From a virus, in IMG/VR virus record IMGVR_UViG_3300017917_003732, positions 22,996-86,995 of that record: 64,000 bases of DNA; one strand, given 5' to 3'. A program made the position numbers and the translations under genes. Of the stretch, positions 43,086 through 51,077 are shown one piece after another (within the stretch, counting starts at the first letter, position 1; every line of letters begins with the position of its first letter). The notes under the pieces are model-generated. The model saw only the letters and a list, made by a program, of their open reading frames with translations, searched no databases and had not been told where the DNA came from.

Positions 43086-44252
43086 TCAACCCCACTTCGC
43101 AACAATTTTCGCACTCGTGCAGGTAACCCTATCGGCGGGGCCACCAGGAACAGTCATCCAGAGAAGTACTTCATAGTCCTTCGTGCCAGAAGGAAGTGTG
43201 AGGACCTGCTCGACTTGGGTTGGGGTCTCAATGTTCGTGATTAACGGGGTACCCAGGTACTCACCATCTGTCAAGTTATATACCTGAATCGAACAGATTC
43301 GGCCAACCGTCACCTCAATCTGCGCCACAAACTTGAATTGAGTATTAGTTGGAAAGTCATTAGTACTTATACGGCAGGTTCCAATTCGGGTAGGAAGCGT
43401 CTGATCAGTTGTCTTCAAGCCCGCCACCATATCGAATTCACGAACACGCTGAAAGGTCTTATCACCTACCAAAGAAAGTCTAGCTAGGCTCCACTGAGAC
43501 CCATCCGAAACAAGTTCTGCCTCATAGGTCGTAACCCCAATCGGCGGGGCTGACAGGTCTAAGAGCGTAGAACCTCCGACTCCATTCAATACCTGTACTC
43601 CAGCCGCCCCGGACGTAAGACTCACAAGATATCGAAACCTTTTTCCTTCCGATGCCGGAACAACCAATTGTTCGGTATATAAGCCAGAACCAGAACCAAC
43701 CGAAACTACACGAAAGGGCTTGCTTGCTCCGTCTTGGACCTGGAAAGTTTCTTGAGCCCCTGTATGGTTGACCACTTGAATGTGTCCAACATATCGTCCA
43801 ACCCGCGACTTCAGAAACCTGAGGTAGGCATCAAGTTGAAAGTTCGTCGAAGCATTAGCTCGCCCGGCCCACCCACCCCTCTGAGCGTCTGGACTTTGGT
43901 TAGTCATATACCCAGACTGACCCGCAGAAGGCAGTGTCAGGTCATCCTCGTCTGCCACCCCAAAAAACTTGTAGTCCGAAGTAACAACTGTTACCTCAGT
44001 GCGAGTCAACTTGAAAATGTAAACCCCATCAAGTGGCGGTGTAATCGTCGCCACTTGAGAGGTTTCATTCACGATAACCGGAGGTGTCGCTAACGAGGCA
44101 GGCCAAGACAGCAGTTCCCAGAGGTATGACGTAGCGCCCGGACCCCCATCATCCGTACACGTAACCTCTATCCCAGGGGAAAAGCCAAAAACCGACTTAC
44201 CACTACCTCCTACGGTAGACCCTTGGGTAAACTGACAGGTTGCTACTGCCAT
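43086..44252 (-). CDS. PKD/Ig-like structural protein (388 aa)
   Basis: A 388-residue protein. Residues about 20-85 look like a PKD-type Ig domain (SYLWELLSWP, VATITPPLDGVYIFKLTRTE); such domains decorate many phage tail proteins and often mediate surface contact. The remainder is beta-rich, with a helical stretch (FQLDAYLRFLKSRVGRYVG) in the middle and a beta-sandwich-like second half (VAQIEVTVGRICSIQVYNL, YEVLLWMTVPGG). The start ATG 44252 follows GGGAAAT. It lies between the 178-residue tail protein and the four-paralogue array. Its likely role is an adaptor or decorated fibre base. Confidence 0.75.
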   Translation of the reverse strand: MAVATCQFTQGSTVGGSGKSVFGFSPGIEVTCTDDGGPGATSYLWELLSWPASLATPPVIVNETSQVATITPPLDGVYIFKLTRTEVTVVTSDYKFFGVADEDDLTLPSAGQSGYMTNQSPDAQRGGWAGRANASTNFQLDAYLRFLKSRVGRYVGHIQVVNHTGAQETFQVQDGASKPFRVVSVGSGSGLYTEQLVVPASEGKRFRYLVSLTSGAAGVQVLNGVGGSTLLDLSAPPIGVTTYEAELVSDGSQWSLARLSLVGDKTFQRVREFDMVAGLKTTDQTLPTRIGTCRISTNDFPTNTQFKFVAQIEVTVGRICSIQVYNLTDGEYLGTPLITNIETPTQVEQVLTLPSGTKDYEVLLWMTVPGGPADRVTCTSAKIVAKWG

Positions 44253-44263
44253 AGTACATTTCC

Positions 44264-44800
44264 CTACGACAGTGTAATGGCAAAGGTAACCGTAAGAGTG
44301 TCATTCGTGAAAAGTGTGCGAGGGGCGAACTGAATCTCATGAGCCATTTTACCCGACACCGAAGCGTCAAAGAGAGCTGTCTTCTGCACTCCCTGAGGGC
44401 CTGGGACACCTGTGTAGGTAAATATCTTCTGGAGGACTGTTTGAGTCCCAGATCCTGTGGGTAGGGTCACAGTCGCGAGTGACCGGCCCAGCCCAGCCGT
44501 TCCGACATCTTCCTGAATCTCACCCGCAAGCTCTACATCGCTAGCTGCTGGAACTGTTGCGTCGTTAGATAGGGCAATGTAATTTAGTCCACCACCAAGG
44601 TCTGCTCGCTGTGAGCCAGAGCCATAAAGATAAGTGTGGATTCTTTGACGTCCAGCGTCTGTCACAATGTTATGGGACTCTTGCTCGTCGATGACTTTTC
44701 GCACCCAAATGCCACGCTTCTCATCGAAGTCATAGGGACGAGAATGAGTGATGGTGGCCCGAGCCCTGGGGCCCTTAAGATCGCTGACCTGGATGAGCAT
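44264..44800 (-). CDS. Small tail protein, paralogue of the 212-residue protein
   Basis: 178 residues from ATG 44800, which has GGAGGA eight bases upstream; an in-frame TTG at 44866 lacks a ribosome binding site. It has the same layout as the protein at 29392-30030: NIVTDAGRQRIHTYLYG, a short strand (YIALSND), an ELAGEI segment, ATVTLPTG and KIFTYTG, ALFDASVSGKMAHEIQF, and the closing TLTVTFAITLS. Such proteins occur in myovirus tail-fibre regions and are likely structural. It directly follows the gpI-like gene and so marks the border between baseplate and appendage genes. The 86-base gap upstream holds no gene I can support. Confidence 0.75.
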   Translation of the reverse strand: MLIQVSDLKGPRARATITHSRPYDFDEKRGIWVRKVIDEQESHNIVTDAGRQRIHTYLYGSGSQRADLGGGLNYIALSNDATVPAASDVELAGEIQEDVGTAGLGRSLATVTLPTGSGTQTVLQKIFTYTGVPGPQGVQKTALFDASVSGKMAHEIQFAPRTLFTNDTLTVTFAITLS

Positions 44801-44886
44801 GGAAAGGTTCCTCCGTAGGGGTGCTAGGGATAAGTATTTCCCCGGCTGAATTCCCTCGATGCTCAAGAAGGAACCATAGAAGGTTT

Positions 44887-45702
44887 CTAAAAGTCGCTGG
44901 AGTGATCCTCTCCCACGACCTGGTGATTTACCTTGACTCCGAGTCGGTCACGATTCCGCAAACCGCGATTGAACTTTCGAAAATCTTCGTAGTAGTAGTT
45001 CGATAATCGCCACCGAGAAGCATCAAGGATTTTCCCCCCAGAATCCTTATTTGGTTCATACCTATCTCGAAACACATACCGGATTGAAAACAAAGTATGT
45101 GCAGGCCTGATAATGTTGAGAATCAAACGGATATTGGCACCAACCGAAAAAATGTCCGGAGGAAAAGACCCATCCAGACTATCAATGGAGATCTGAAACC
45201 CAAACTGATCCGAAATGTCGTAGCCCGAAGCCCCAGCCCGGACAAGAAGAAAATTTTCGGTAATGGTTATACTACTCGAAACAAAAAGCTGAATACCTTC
45301 TCGAATCGAAGCAGGAACGGACCCTTGAAAGTAGATCCGAATAACATTCAATAGGAAGTTCTTAAATTCCTGATCGTCAAAGGTAGTAGTCGGTAACTTC
45401 CCATTGAGAAATACCATATACCCGATTAGACTGTAAATGAAGTCTGAACGAGTATTTTTGAAGTTTGAGTCGAACTCCACGTCCTCTAGTGCCAACTCCA
45501 AACGCGCAAGTTCCACAGCCACTGCTTTGATCTCTAAGGTATAATTTGGCCCTTGTACCGTCGAGATATAGTTTGACGGAAGAAGGTTCATAAGGTTCGT
45601 AAAAATGACCTGTGCTCGATTGATAAGCCGGAGTTGATACTCCTTACCCACTGGCTGGATCGTAGCATTGAGACGATCTTGCTCTTTGATGAATCGAGCC
45701 AT
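44887..45702 (-). CDS. Baseplate protein, P2 gpI/YmfQ-like
   Basis: A 271-residue protein directly after the baseplate J-like gene, the position that gene I occupies after gene J in P2. Residues about 25-130 are helical, and the C-terminal part has IRPAHTLFSIRYVFRD, a phrase typical of P2 gpI/YmfQ-like baseplate proteins (PAHT followed by a strand). In P2-like phages this protein links baseplate wedge and tail fibre. The start ATG 45702 has GGGGTGA upstream. The tail end (RLGVKVNHQVVGEDHSSDF) is polar. The assignment rests on position and the PAHT strand, not on a full-length match. Confidence 0.72.
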   Translation of the reverse strand: MARFIKEQDRLNATIQPVGKEYQLRLINRAQVIFTNLMNLLPSNYISTVQGPNYTLEIKAVAVELARLELALEDVEFDSNFKNTRSDFIYSLIGYMVFLNGKLPTTTFDDQEFKNFLLNVIRIYFQGSVPASIREGIQLFVSSSITITENFLLVRAGASGYDISDQFGFQISIDSLDGSFPPDIFSVGANIRLILNIIRPAHTLFSIRYVFRDRYEPNKDSGGKILDASRWRLSNYYYEDFRKFNRGLRNRDRLGVKVNHQVVGEDHSSDF

Positions 45703-45708
45703 TTAGAA

Positions 45709-48700
45709 TCACCCCGCAGATCGATAGGTCACCGTGAAATTTCCGAGCTCTATGAACTCCACCCCCGAAGACAAAACATCCTTTGAGCCGGAGTCCCCAC
45801 GAACAACATACGACACCGCATAAGAATGATTGAGGGGTGTATCAGTCAAGCTTCCCGAACTCGAAAGGGAGACAACAACATGGTTGGCTGTCCGCTTGAG
45901 AAGTTCGGCATCTTGTTCTGAGGGTGTAAGAAAACCTTCAGCGTATAGTGTCACAGAGTCAGTATATCCAGGAATAGTAGCTCCAGAAGACCCTATAATG
46001 TACGCCTGCCCAACCACTGTAGCTACTGAAAAGAGAGACGAGCTGAGGGCCATAGCCTCGTCATCCTGGAAGACCCCTTTATGTTCAGTCACAAGTCCCC
46101 CTCCGTCGGTCGTAGGTGACTGCAACGCGGTCGTCAGAATATATGCACGGTTCCCTCCAACACTCAATGAGGAAAGCTCCTTGTTTGCCGAAGTGAGGCC
46201 CTCTCGAAGCTTCCGAGATCCATCCGCATAAGCCATTTTGGCTAGCGGAACAACCTGATAGTCAACCCCATCTGTAGAGTCCACCGCATTGATTATGTCG
46301 GACTGAGCAATCCCCTGACCAATCAAACGCTTGTTCACCTCCAAACTGACAGCAGATCGCGTAGCCGGGTCCACCTTGTCCCTAGTAGTGCCAGAAAAAA
46401 GCTGAACCGTAGTCTCGATATCAATAGAATTCTGAATAGCTTGCTTGACAACCACATCAGCCGTCACATGCCGACGAGAATTGATCGTCCGTTGCAATTG
46501 CTGAAGCAAATCATTGACTACATAAGTGACTGTGAAGTTCTCATCATGTACATAATCCACAGAGACTGTAGCACCGTTCGGAATAGTTGATGTCGAGGTT
46601 CGAACGATCTTGACTGGAGTAGTCGGAGTTCCGTCAATGACTTGATAGTCAGGAAGAGTAGTGTCAGGACCACTGTATTCGGTCAAACGATCTTCGCTAA
46701 AAACACGAAGGGTTTTCGTATTAATTCCAATCGACCCAAGGGGCTCCTCTGTAAACCCTATAAGGGCATGCAACTCATGGTTCACCGGAATGGTCTCACC
46801 AGAAGGGATCCCACCCACTTGACTGATCACCAAGTAATCAGTAGAGACGGTGCTTTCCCCTTCTAGGAGAGGGTCTGATGGTTTGTATAGATCGTAACCC
46901 CCTGAGGGATCCAATGCTCCAGAAACCTCACCTATAACCGACACGAGGCGTCGAACGGGTTGAAATGTGAACTGGAACTGATTGAAAACTCGAAACCTGT
47001 AATCGGCTGTGATAACATCATCCGAGTTTGTGACAACCTGACCGACGATAGTTGGATCTAACTTAAATGTCTGGTAGTCGAGAATTTGGGCCCCCGTGAG
47101 GATGTAATCAACCCCTTGTGTAACATTACGAACCCCAAAACCTTGAGTGGGGTTGTCAAGAATCTCTGTAATTGGCGTATTCACCGTCACACGACTATCT
47201 TGAACGCGGAAAATCAGGTTACTGAGATCGAGAATAACGCATTGGATATCCCGGGCCACCTCAAAAGTAAACGCGAACTTTTCTGTGATCTGACGCTCAC
47301 GGAGCCCCTGGACCCAAATATCAACCTTTCCTCCAATATGCTTACGACGAACAGAGTCATAATCACGCATCATCAATGCATCGCCACTCTTAATGACTTT
47401 GGCTTTGATGATCCCAATCTGCTCGGCCGAGATAGAAGCGTAACCTCCTTCGGTTCCAGTATCAACAGAAACAAACCCGAGAAGGCATCGAGTCGCAAGA
47501 TCTGCATTACTCTCTCGATCCGCACCAAAAACAGTAGCCTCCGTATTTGTAACCAGCAATCCAGTCACACCCGAGGTATTTTTTATTTGCCCAGCCGGAC
47601 GATTTCCGTCAGCCCCGACGGACTCCGCCACGATGTCTACTACTAGCTCCCATCGCTTGGTATCGAAATTGTAATAGGAGTCGGCCTGAGAAGCTGGCAA
47701 CACATAGGTCCCGCCAACGCGAAACCGAACCGAAGGAATCCCGAGTTCTGAATCCGCATTGGTACTTACAATCGTCCCAGAAGGGACCGTCAAGTTGAAG
47801 ACTGGTTTGGAGGTAGTGTAAAAAACAGCTTGTCCAACAGCTGGCCGACCTGGAAGGCGCTTTTTATTGACATTCCCAGCCAACTTGTCAAAGGCAGAAT
47901 CTATGAGTGCCTGAACCGCCTGATTCGTACTATACCCTAGGGCTGCCTTTATCGCAGTCTTGTATGCACTGGACTCAACTAAATCCGATACACCGTTACC
48001 GCTAACATTGTCAAGCTGCATAAGTGTCAGAAAACTCTGGCACTTATGAACAAAGTCGATCAGAAAATAAAGACGTTCCGCCTCAGAACTGAAAGGGTCA
48101 ATTGAAACGTCTCGCGTAGTTGACCCAGGGACAAGACTGACCTCTCGGTTAACCCTTTGAATTGCACTCACATAGTCGGTAACAATTTGAAACTGATTCC
48201 TGGAGGGCAACTCTCGTAGGTTGGTGTCAATGACAAGTGGGGCCCCCAACACTTCTTGCGAATAGGCACTCTCCACTTCCTCACCGGTAGCCGGGTCATA
48301 GTAAACCGCTGTGACAACGTAGTAGATTGGAAGCGAGTCGGGAACACTTGCAAATTGATCAGAATTTATACTGTCAACGGACCCTGTTCGAATGTGCCGA
48401 AAAGAAATAAACTCGATAAGAGAGTAATCCTCTAGGGTAGACGAAAACCTCAACTTGTCCGTATATGGGGAAACATCATATACCTTCTCCAAACGCACCG
48501 TGAGATCATTTCCGAAGTCATCCTGATCAACCAACCGAAGGACAAGGTTAGCTCGATTGTCATTTTCGAAAGAGGTGCTCTCTGAAGCAATCGTCGTAGT
48601 GCTCTCTTCATATACCGTAGACTTAGCTGAAACCACTGAAGAATTGATTTTATAGTACCCGTTAGTACCGCCAGGGGTGGTAGAGGCATAAAAGTTGAAC

Positions 48701-49161
48701 CCCCTGAAGGTATTATCTAACGGTGTCCCGTTAGTACTGAATTGCTGGGATGGGACAGCAACCAATATATCCACAGCGTTCCTTCGCCTACGAACTCGAA
48801 TCCCAGAGGGAGTGTCAACCTGTAACACATCGGACTGCTTGACTTTTGTAACCGAGACAGAAGAGGCTCCACTCACGCTCCCGATAGTATCGATAGTCCG
48901 GATCAGAATGGTATTCAGACCAGGCTCTAAGATGATACCATCAGGGTAGTTGTCCTGGTTTGGAACCGTAAAGTTTGGGAGGTCAAACCGAACAAGAGTT
49001 GGGTCCGAAACAAAACCCCCGCCATTAATCGAGACCTGTATGTCAGCAGCCGACACATCCACCCGGCCCTCGATGACAATCGCCTCTTGGTTGGTCGAAA
49101 AAACGAGATTCTGAGTGTAGCCAGAACCGTCACGGAGCTTAATTTGAGGTGCCGTTGCCAT
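45709..49161 (-). CDS. Baseplate J-like wedge protein (1150 aa)
   Basis: The baseplate wedge protein of the P2 J / Mu gp47 family, about three times the usual P2 length. The diagnostic phrase is VTNTEATVFGADRESNADLATR at about 530-560, which matches the N....GGxDxEsdeelrxR signature, followed by a GTEGGYASI segment and a DALMMRDYD strand. The N-terminal 500 residues are an insertion of beta-rich domains, including an Ig-like first domain (ADIQVSINGGGF) and a helical stretch (RLYFLIDFVHKCQSFLTLMQ). The C-terminal part resembles the end of J-like proteins (RHVTADVVVKQAIQ, VDYQVVPLAKM). It joins the gp25-like wedge in surrounding the hub. Confidence 0.88.
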   Translation of the reverse strand: MATAPQIKLRDGSGYTQNLVFSTNQEAIVIEGRVDVSAADIQVSINGGGFVSDPTLVRFDLPNFTVPNQDNYPDGIILEPGLNTILIRTIDTIGSVSGASSVSVTKVKQSDVLQVDTPSGIRVRRRRNAVDILVAVPSQQFSTNGTPLDNTFRGFNFYASTTPGGTNGYYKINSSVVSAKSTVYEESTTTIASESTSFENDNRANLVLRLVDQDDFGNDLTVRLEKVYDVSPYTDKLRFSSTLEDYSLIEFISFRHIRTGSVDSINSDQFASVPDSLPIYYVVTAVYYDPATGEEVESAYSQEVLGAPLVIDTNLRELPSRNQFQIVTDYVSAIQRVNREVSLVPGSTTRDVSIDPFSSEAERLYFLIDFVHKCQSFLTLMQLDNVSGNGVSDLVESSAYKTAIKAALGYSTNQAVQALIDSAFDKLAGNVNKKRLPGRPAVGQAVFYTTSKPVFNLTVPSGTIVSTNADSELGIPSVRFRVGGTYVLPASQADSYYNFDTKRWELVVDIVAESVGADGNRPAGQIKNTSGVTGLLVTNTEATVFGADRESNADLATRCLLGFVSVDTGTEGGYASISAEQIGIIKAKVIKSGDALMMRDYDSVRRKHIGGKVDIWVQGLRERQITEKFAFTFEVARDIQCVILDLSNLIFRVQDSRVTVNTPITEILDNPTQGFGVRNVTQGVDYILTGAQILDYQTFKLDPTIVGQVVTNSDDVITADYRFRVFNQFQFTFQPVRRLVSVIGEVSGALDPSGGYDLYKPSDPLLEGESTVSTDYLVISQVGGIPSGETIPVNHELHALIGFTEEPLGSIGINTKTLRVFSEDRLTEYSGPDTTLPDYQVIDGTPTTPVKIVRTSTSTIPNGATVSVDYVHDENFTVTYVVNDLLQQLQRTINSRRHVTADVVVKQAIQNSIDIETTVQLFSGTTRDKVDPATRSAVSLEVNKRLIGQGIAQSDIINAVDSTDGVDYQVVPLAKMAYADGSRKLREGLTSANKELSSLSVGGNRAYILTTALQSPTTDGGGLVTEHKGVFQDDEAMALSSSLFSVATVVGQAYIIGSSGATIPGYTDSVTLYAEGFLTPSEQDAELLKRTANHVVVSLSSSGSLTDTPLNHSYAVSYVVRGDSGSKDVLSSGVEFIELGNFTVTYRSAG

Positions 49162-49165
49162 ATCT

Positions 49166-50305
49166 TTACAAGACTGATGAGTAGTTTCGGAGGCTCACGC
49201 CCTTAGTGATCGCATCCTGTTGGCTAGACCCTAGCAAATCCTGAGGAAGCGGAACCCTAAAGCCTCTAGTGAGAGGAATTTGCTTGTAAGAACGATTTCG
49301 AACAATTACGTTGACGAACATAACTGTAGGGTCTTTTTGACTTTGCTCCAAAGTTACGCTTTGAAGTTGGAAAGGATACTCTTCATCAGAAACGTCTTGA
49401 CCCACATTCTCCTCTTGCTGCTTCTTAATAGACTGCCACCGAGAGAACATCGTCTGAATCTCAGCCGTGATTCGACTGTGAATCAGACCTCCGACAGTAA
49501 GCTTTTGCCCGATTTGCTCAACGATCGTAGTGCCATACCAAGGATGAAAGGGATTCGAGCCTCGAACCACATAAAAAGCCTTTTGAATCTCCTGTAGTAA
49601 CAGGCTCTCTTTTTCGGATCGAAGAATATCCCCCCCATTCGTATAACGCCAATCATTTTCAATACCTAGACCACCACACCTCCGACATTCCTGACGGACC
49701 GTAGTGTAGCTAATCTCGACGAAGTCACTATCGGAAGAAAGGTAGTCATCGAAAATAATAGCGCGGGAAGGACGGTCACTGACAGAATTAGGGTAATTGA
49801 CTAAGGTCCAACCAGGAACGATTCTCTTGCCTCTATACTCCCGGTCAACTTTGATCCCAGCTGCAAGAGCAAGAGTACTGTCAGCGTGTAAGTAGAGAGT
49901 GCTAGAACAGCCGGAAAGATTAGTACGGAACTTCAGTAGGTTGCCTTCCGCAAAAAACTGGACTCCCGAGAGTCCAGCTGTAAGCATGTCGGCAATAGCC
50001 TTGACCGAAACACGAATACCTGGAGGAATAACCACAACTTGCCAAGTACCACTATTAATCCTTAGCTTTATGGTGTCATTCACCCCTGTCCTAATGGTGA
50101 AAGGACCCTCGCGGGAACCCCCAGAACTAGCAGGAACATAGAGTCCGTACGAAGGTACTTCAGTCAGTCCATTGACCCTCACTACAACAGAATTAGCCGA
50201 CGAGATGGGCCGCATGGGCAAGACTGTAGCTCGACCTCCCGGAAGAAGAAATTCTTCGACCACAAGATGGGGGCAGACTTGGTCAATTTGACGGTCATAG
50301 CTCAT
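49166..50305 (-). CDS. gp25-like baseplate wedge protein with N-terminal extension
   Basis: A 379-residue protein. Residues about 224-340 match the T4 gp25/gpW wedge family: SEKESLLLQEIQKAFYVVRG, NPFHPWYGTTIVEQIG, helical ITAEIQTMFSRWQ, and a closing strand set with TVMFVNVIVRNRS. gp25 alone is about 130 residues, so the first 220 residues are an extra domain with two beta-rich halves (VVVRVNGLTEV, TIKLRINSGTWQVVVIPPG). A CRRCGG pair (C207, C210) sits right before the gp25-like part. The start overlaps the previous gene by 4 bases (ATGA). The J-like gene follows 4 bases after its stop, a typical baseplate gene order. Confidence 0.83.
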   Translation of the reverse strand: MSYDRQIDQVCPHLVVEEFLLPGGRATVLPMRPISSANSVVVRVNGLTEVPSYGLYVPASSGGSREGPFTIRTGVNDTIKLRINSGTWQVVVIPPGIRVSVKAIADMLTAGLSGVQFFAEGNLLKFRTNLSGCSSTLYLHADSTLALAAGIKVDREYRGKRIVPGWTLVNYPNSVSDRPSRAIIFDDYLSSDSDFVEISYTTVRQECRRCGGLGIENDWRYTNGGDILRSEKESLLLQEIQKAFYVVRGSNPFHPWYGTTIVEQIGQKLTVGGLIHSRITAEIQTMFSRWQSIKKQQEENVGQDVSDEEYPFQLQSVTLEQSQKDPTVMFVNVIVRNRSYKQIPLTRGFRVPLPQDLLGSSQQDAITKGVSLRNYSSVL

Positions 50306-51051
50306 GCAACCTCTCCTTCTCCAACAACGACTGCCCCATCACCAGTACGCTCTACCACAAGGCCATCAGCACCAGTCCGAGTTGGCCCCGAATCGTAAGA
50401 AGACATAGGTGCATGGGTCAACTTTCCGAATGGGTCCTTCCCCTGATCATCAAAGATAGACCTATAACTCGGGTCAGAAAACAAAACACTCATCGTGGAT
50501 ATCAAATTTTCAAGTGATCCATCCACCTCAACAGAAGACTTAATTTTTTTGAGAAGGTCGATCTCATCCTGCAACTGGTCCGAATAATCGATCGCTCTCC
50601 TGACCTTACGCTCCAATCGATCCAACAGGTCAAGGTGGTCGCCCATCCACTCCCTAATGTTCCGCACGGCGTTACCCGAAGGGGCATCCGCTAGACCTGG
50701 TTGAGGCACTGGCTCCCCATTGCTCAAAACCTTAGCCGTAGCAACCTCATCACCTTTCAGGTAATAAACAGGATCAGACTTAGACCGAACCTGGAGATCA
50801 TAGAACGGGTCTCCACCTAAGACCTCGTAAGCGGACATAAGCTTGCCAATATAGGTATTAAATCCCGGACTACCGGTGAGATATGACGTGGGCTTTCCAG
50901 CTGTGTCATAAGAAAACTTCAAAAACCCTACCCTCTGTTGCTCCACAGTAAGGTGTTGAATTCGAGCATCGACATAGGCGAGACGTGCTCGTGCATAAGC
51001 TACCAACCTTTCAAACTGTGATCGATTGAAAGTGCCCAGCCAGTCGAACAT
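50302..51051 (-). CDS. Coiled-coil baseplate-region protein (249 aa)
   Basis: A 249-residue protein starting at ATG 51051 with GAGGTTCAGAC upstream. The N-terminus has a helical segment (FERLVAYARARLAYVDARIQHL) that resembles the C-terminal end of the 2083-residue protein (KRYAWIDARINLEKGILVKQQ). A central coiled coil (HLDLLDRLERKVRRAIDYSD, then QLQDEIDLLKKIKSSV) and a Gly/Val-rich tail follow. The likely role is a baseplate assembly or bridging protein. It overlaps the gp25-like gene by 4 bases, so translation is likely coupled. Confidence 0.72.
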   Translation of the reverse strand: MFDWLGTFNRSQFERLVAYARARLAYVDARIQHLTVEQQRVGFLKFSYDTAGKPTSYLTGSPGFNTYIGKLMSAYEVLGGDPFYDLQVRSKSDPVYYLKGDEVATAKVLSNGEPVPQPGLADAPSGNAVRNIREWMGDHLDLLDRLERKVRRAIDYSDQLQDEIDLLKKIKSSVEVDGSLENLISTMSVLFSDPSYRSIFDDQGKDPFGKLTHAPMSSYDSGPTRTGADGLVVERTGDGAVVVGEGEVA

Positions 51052-51077
51052 GTCTGAACCTCACCAAAGAGTGATAA

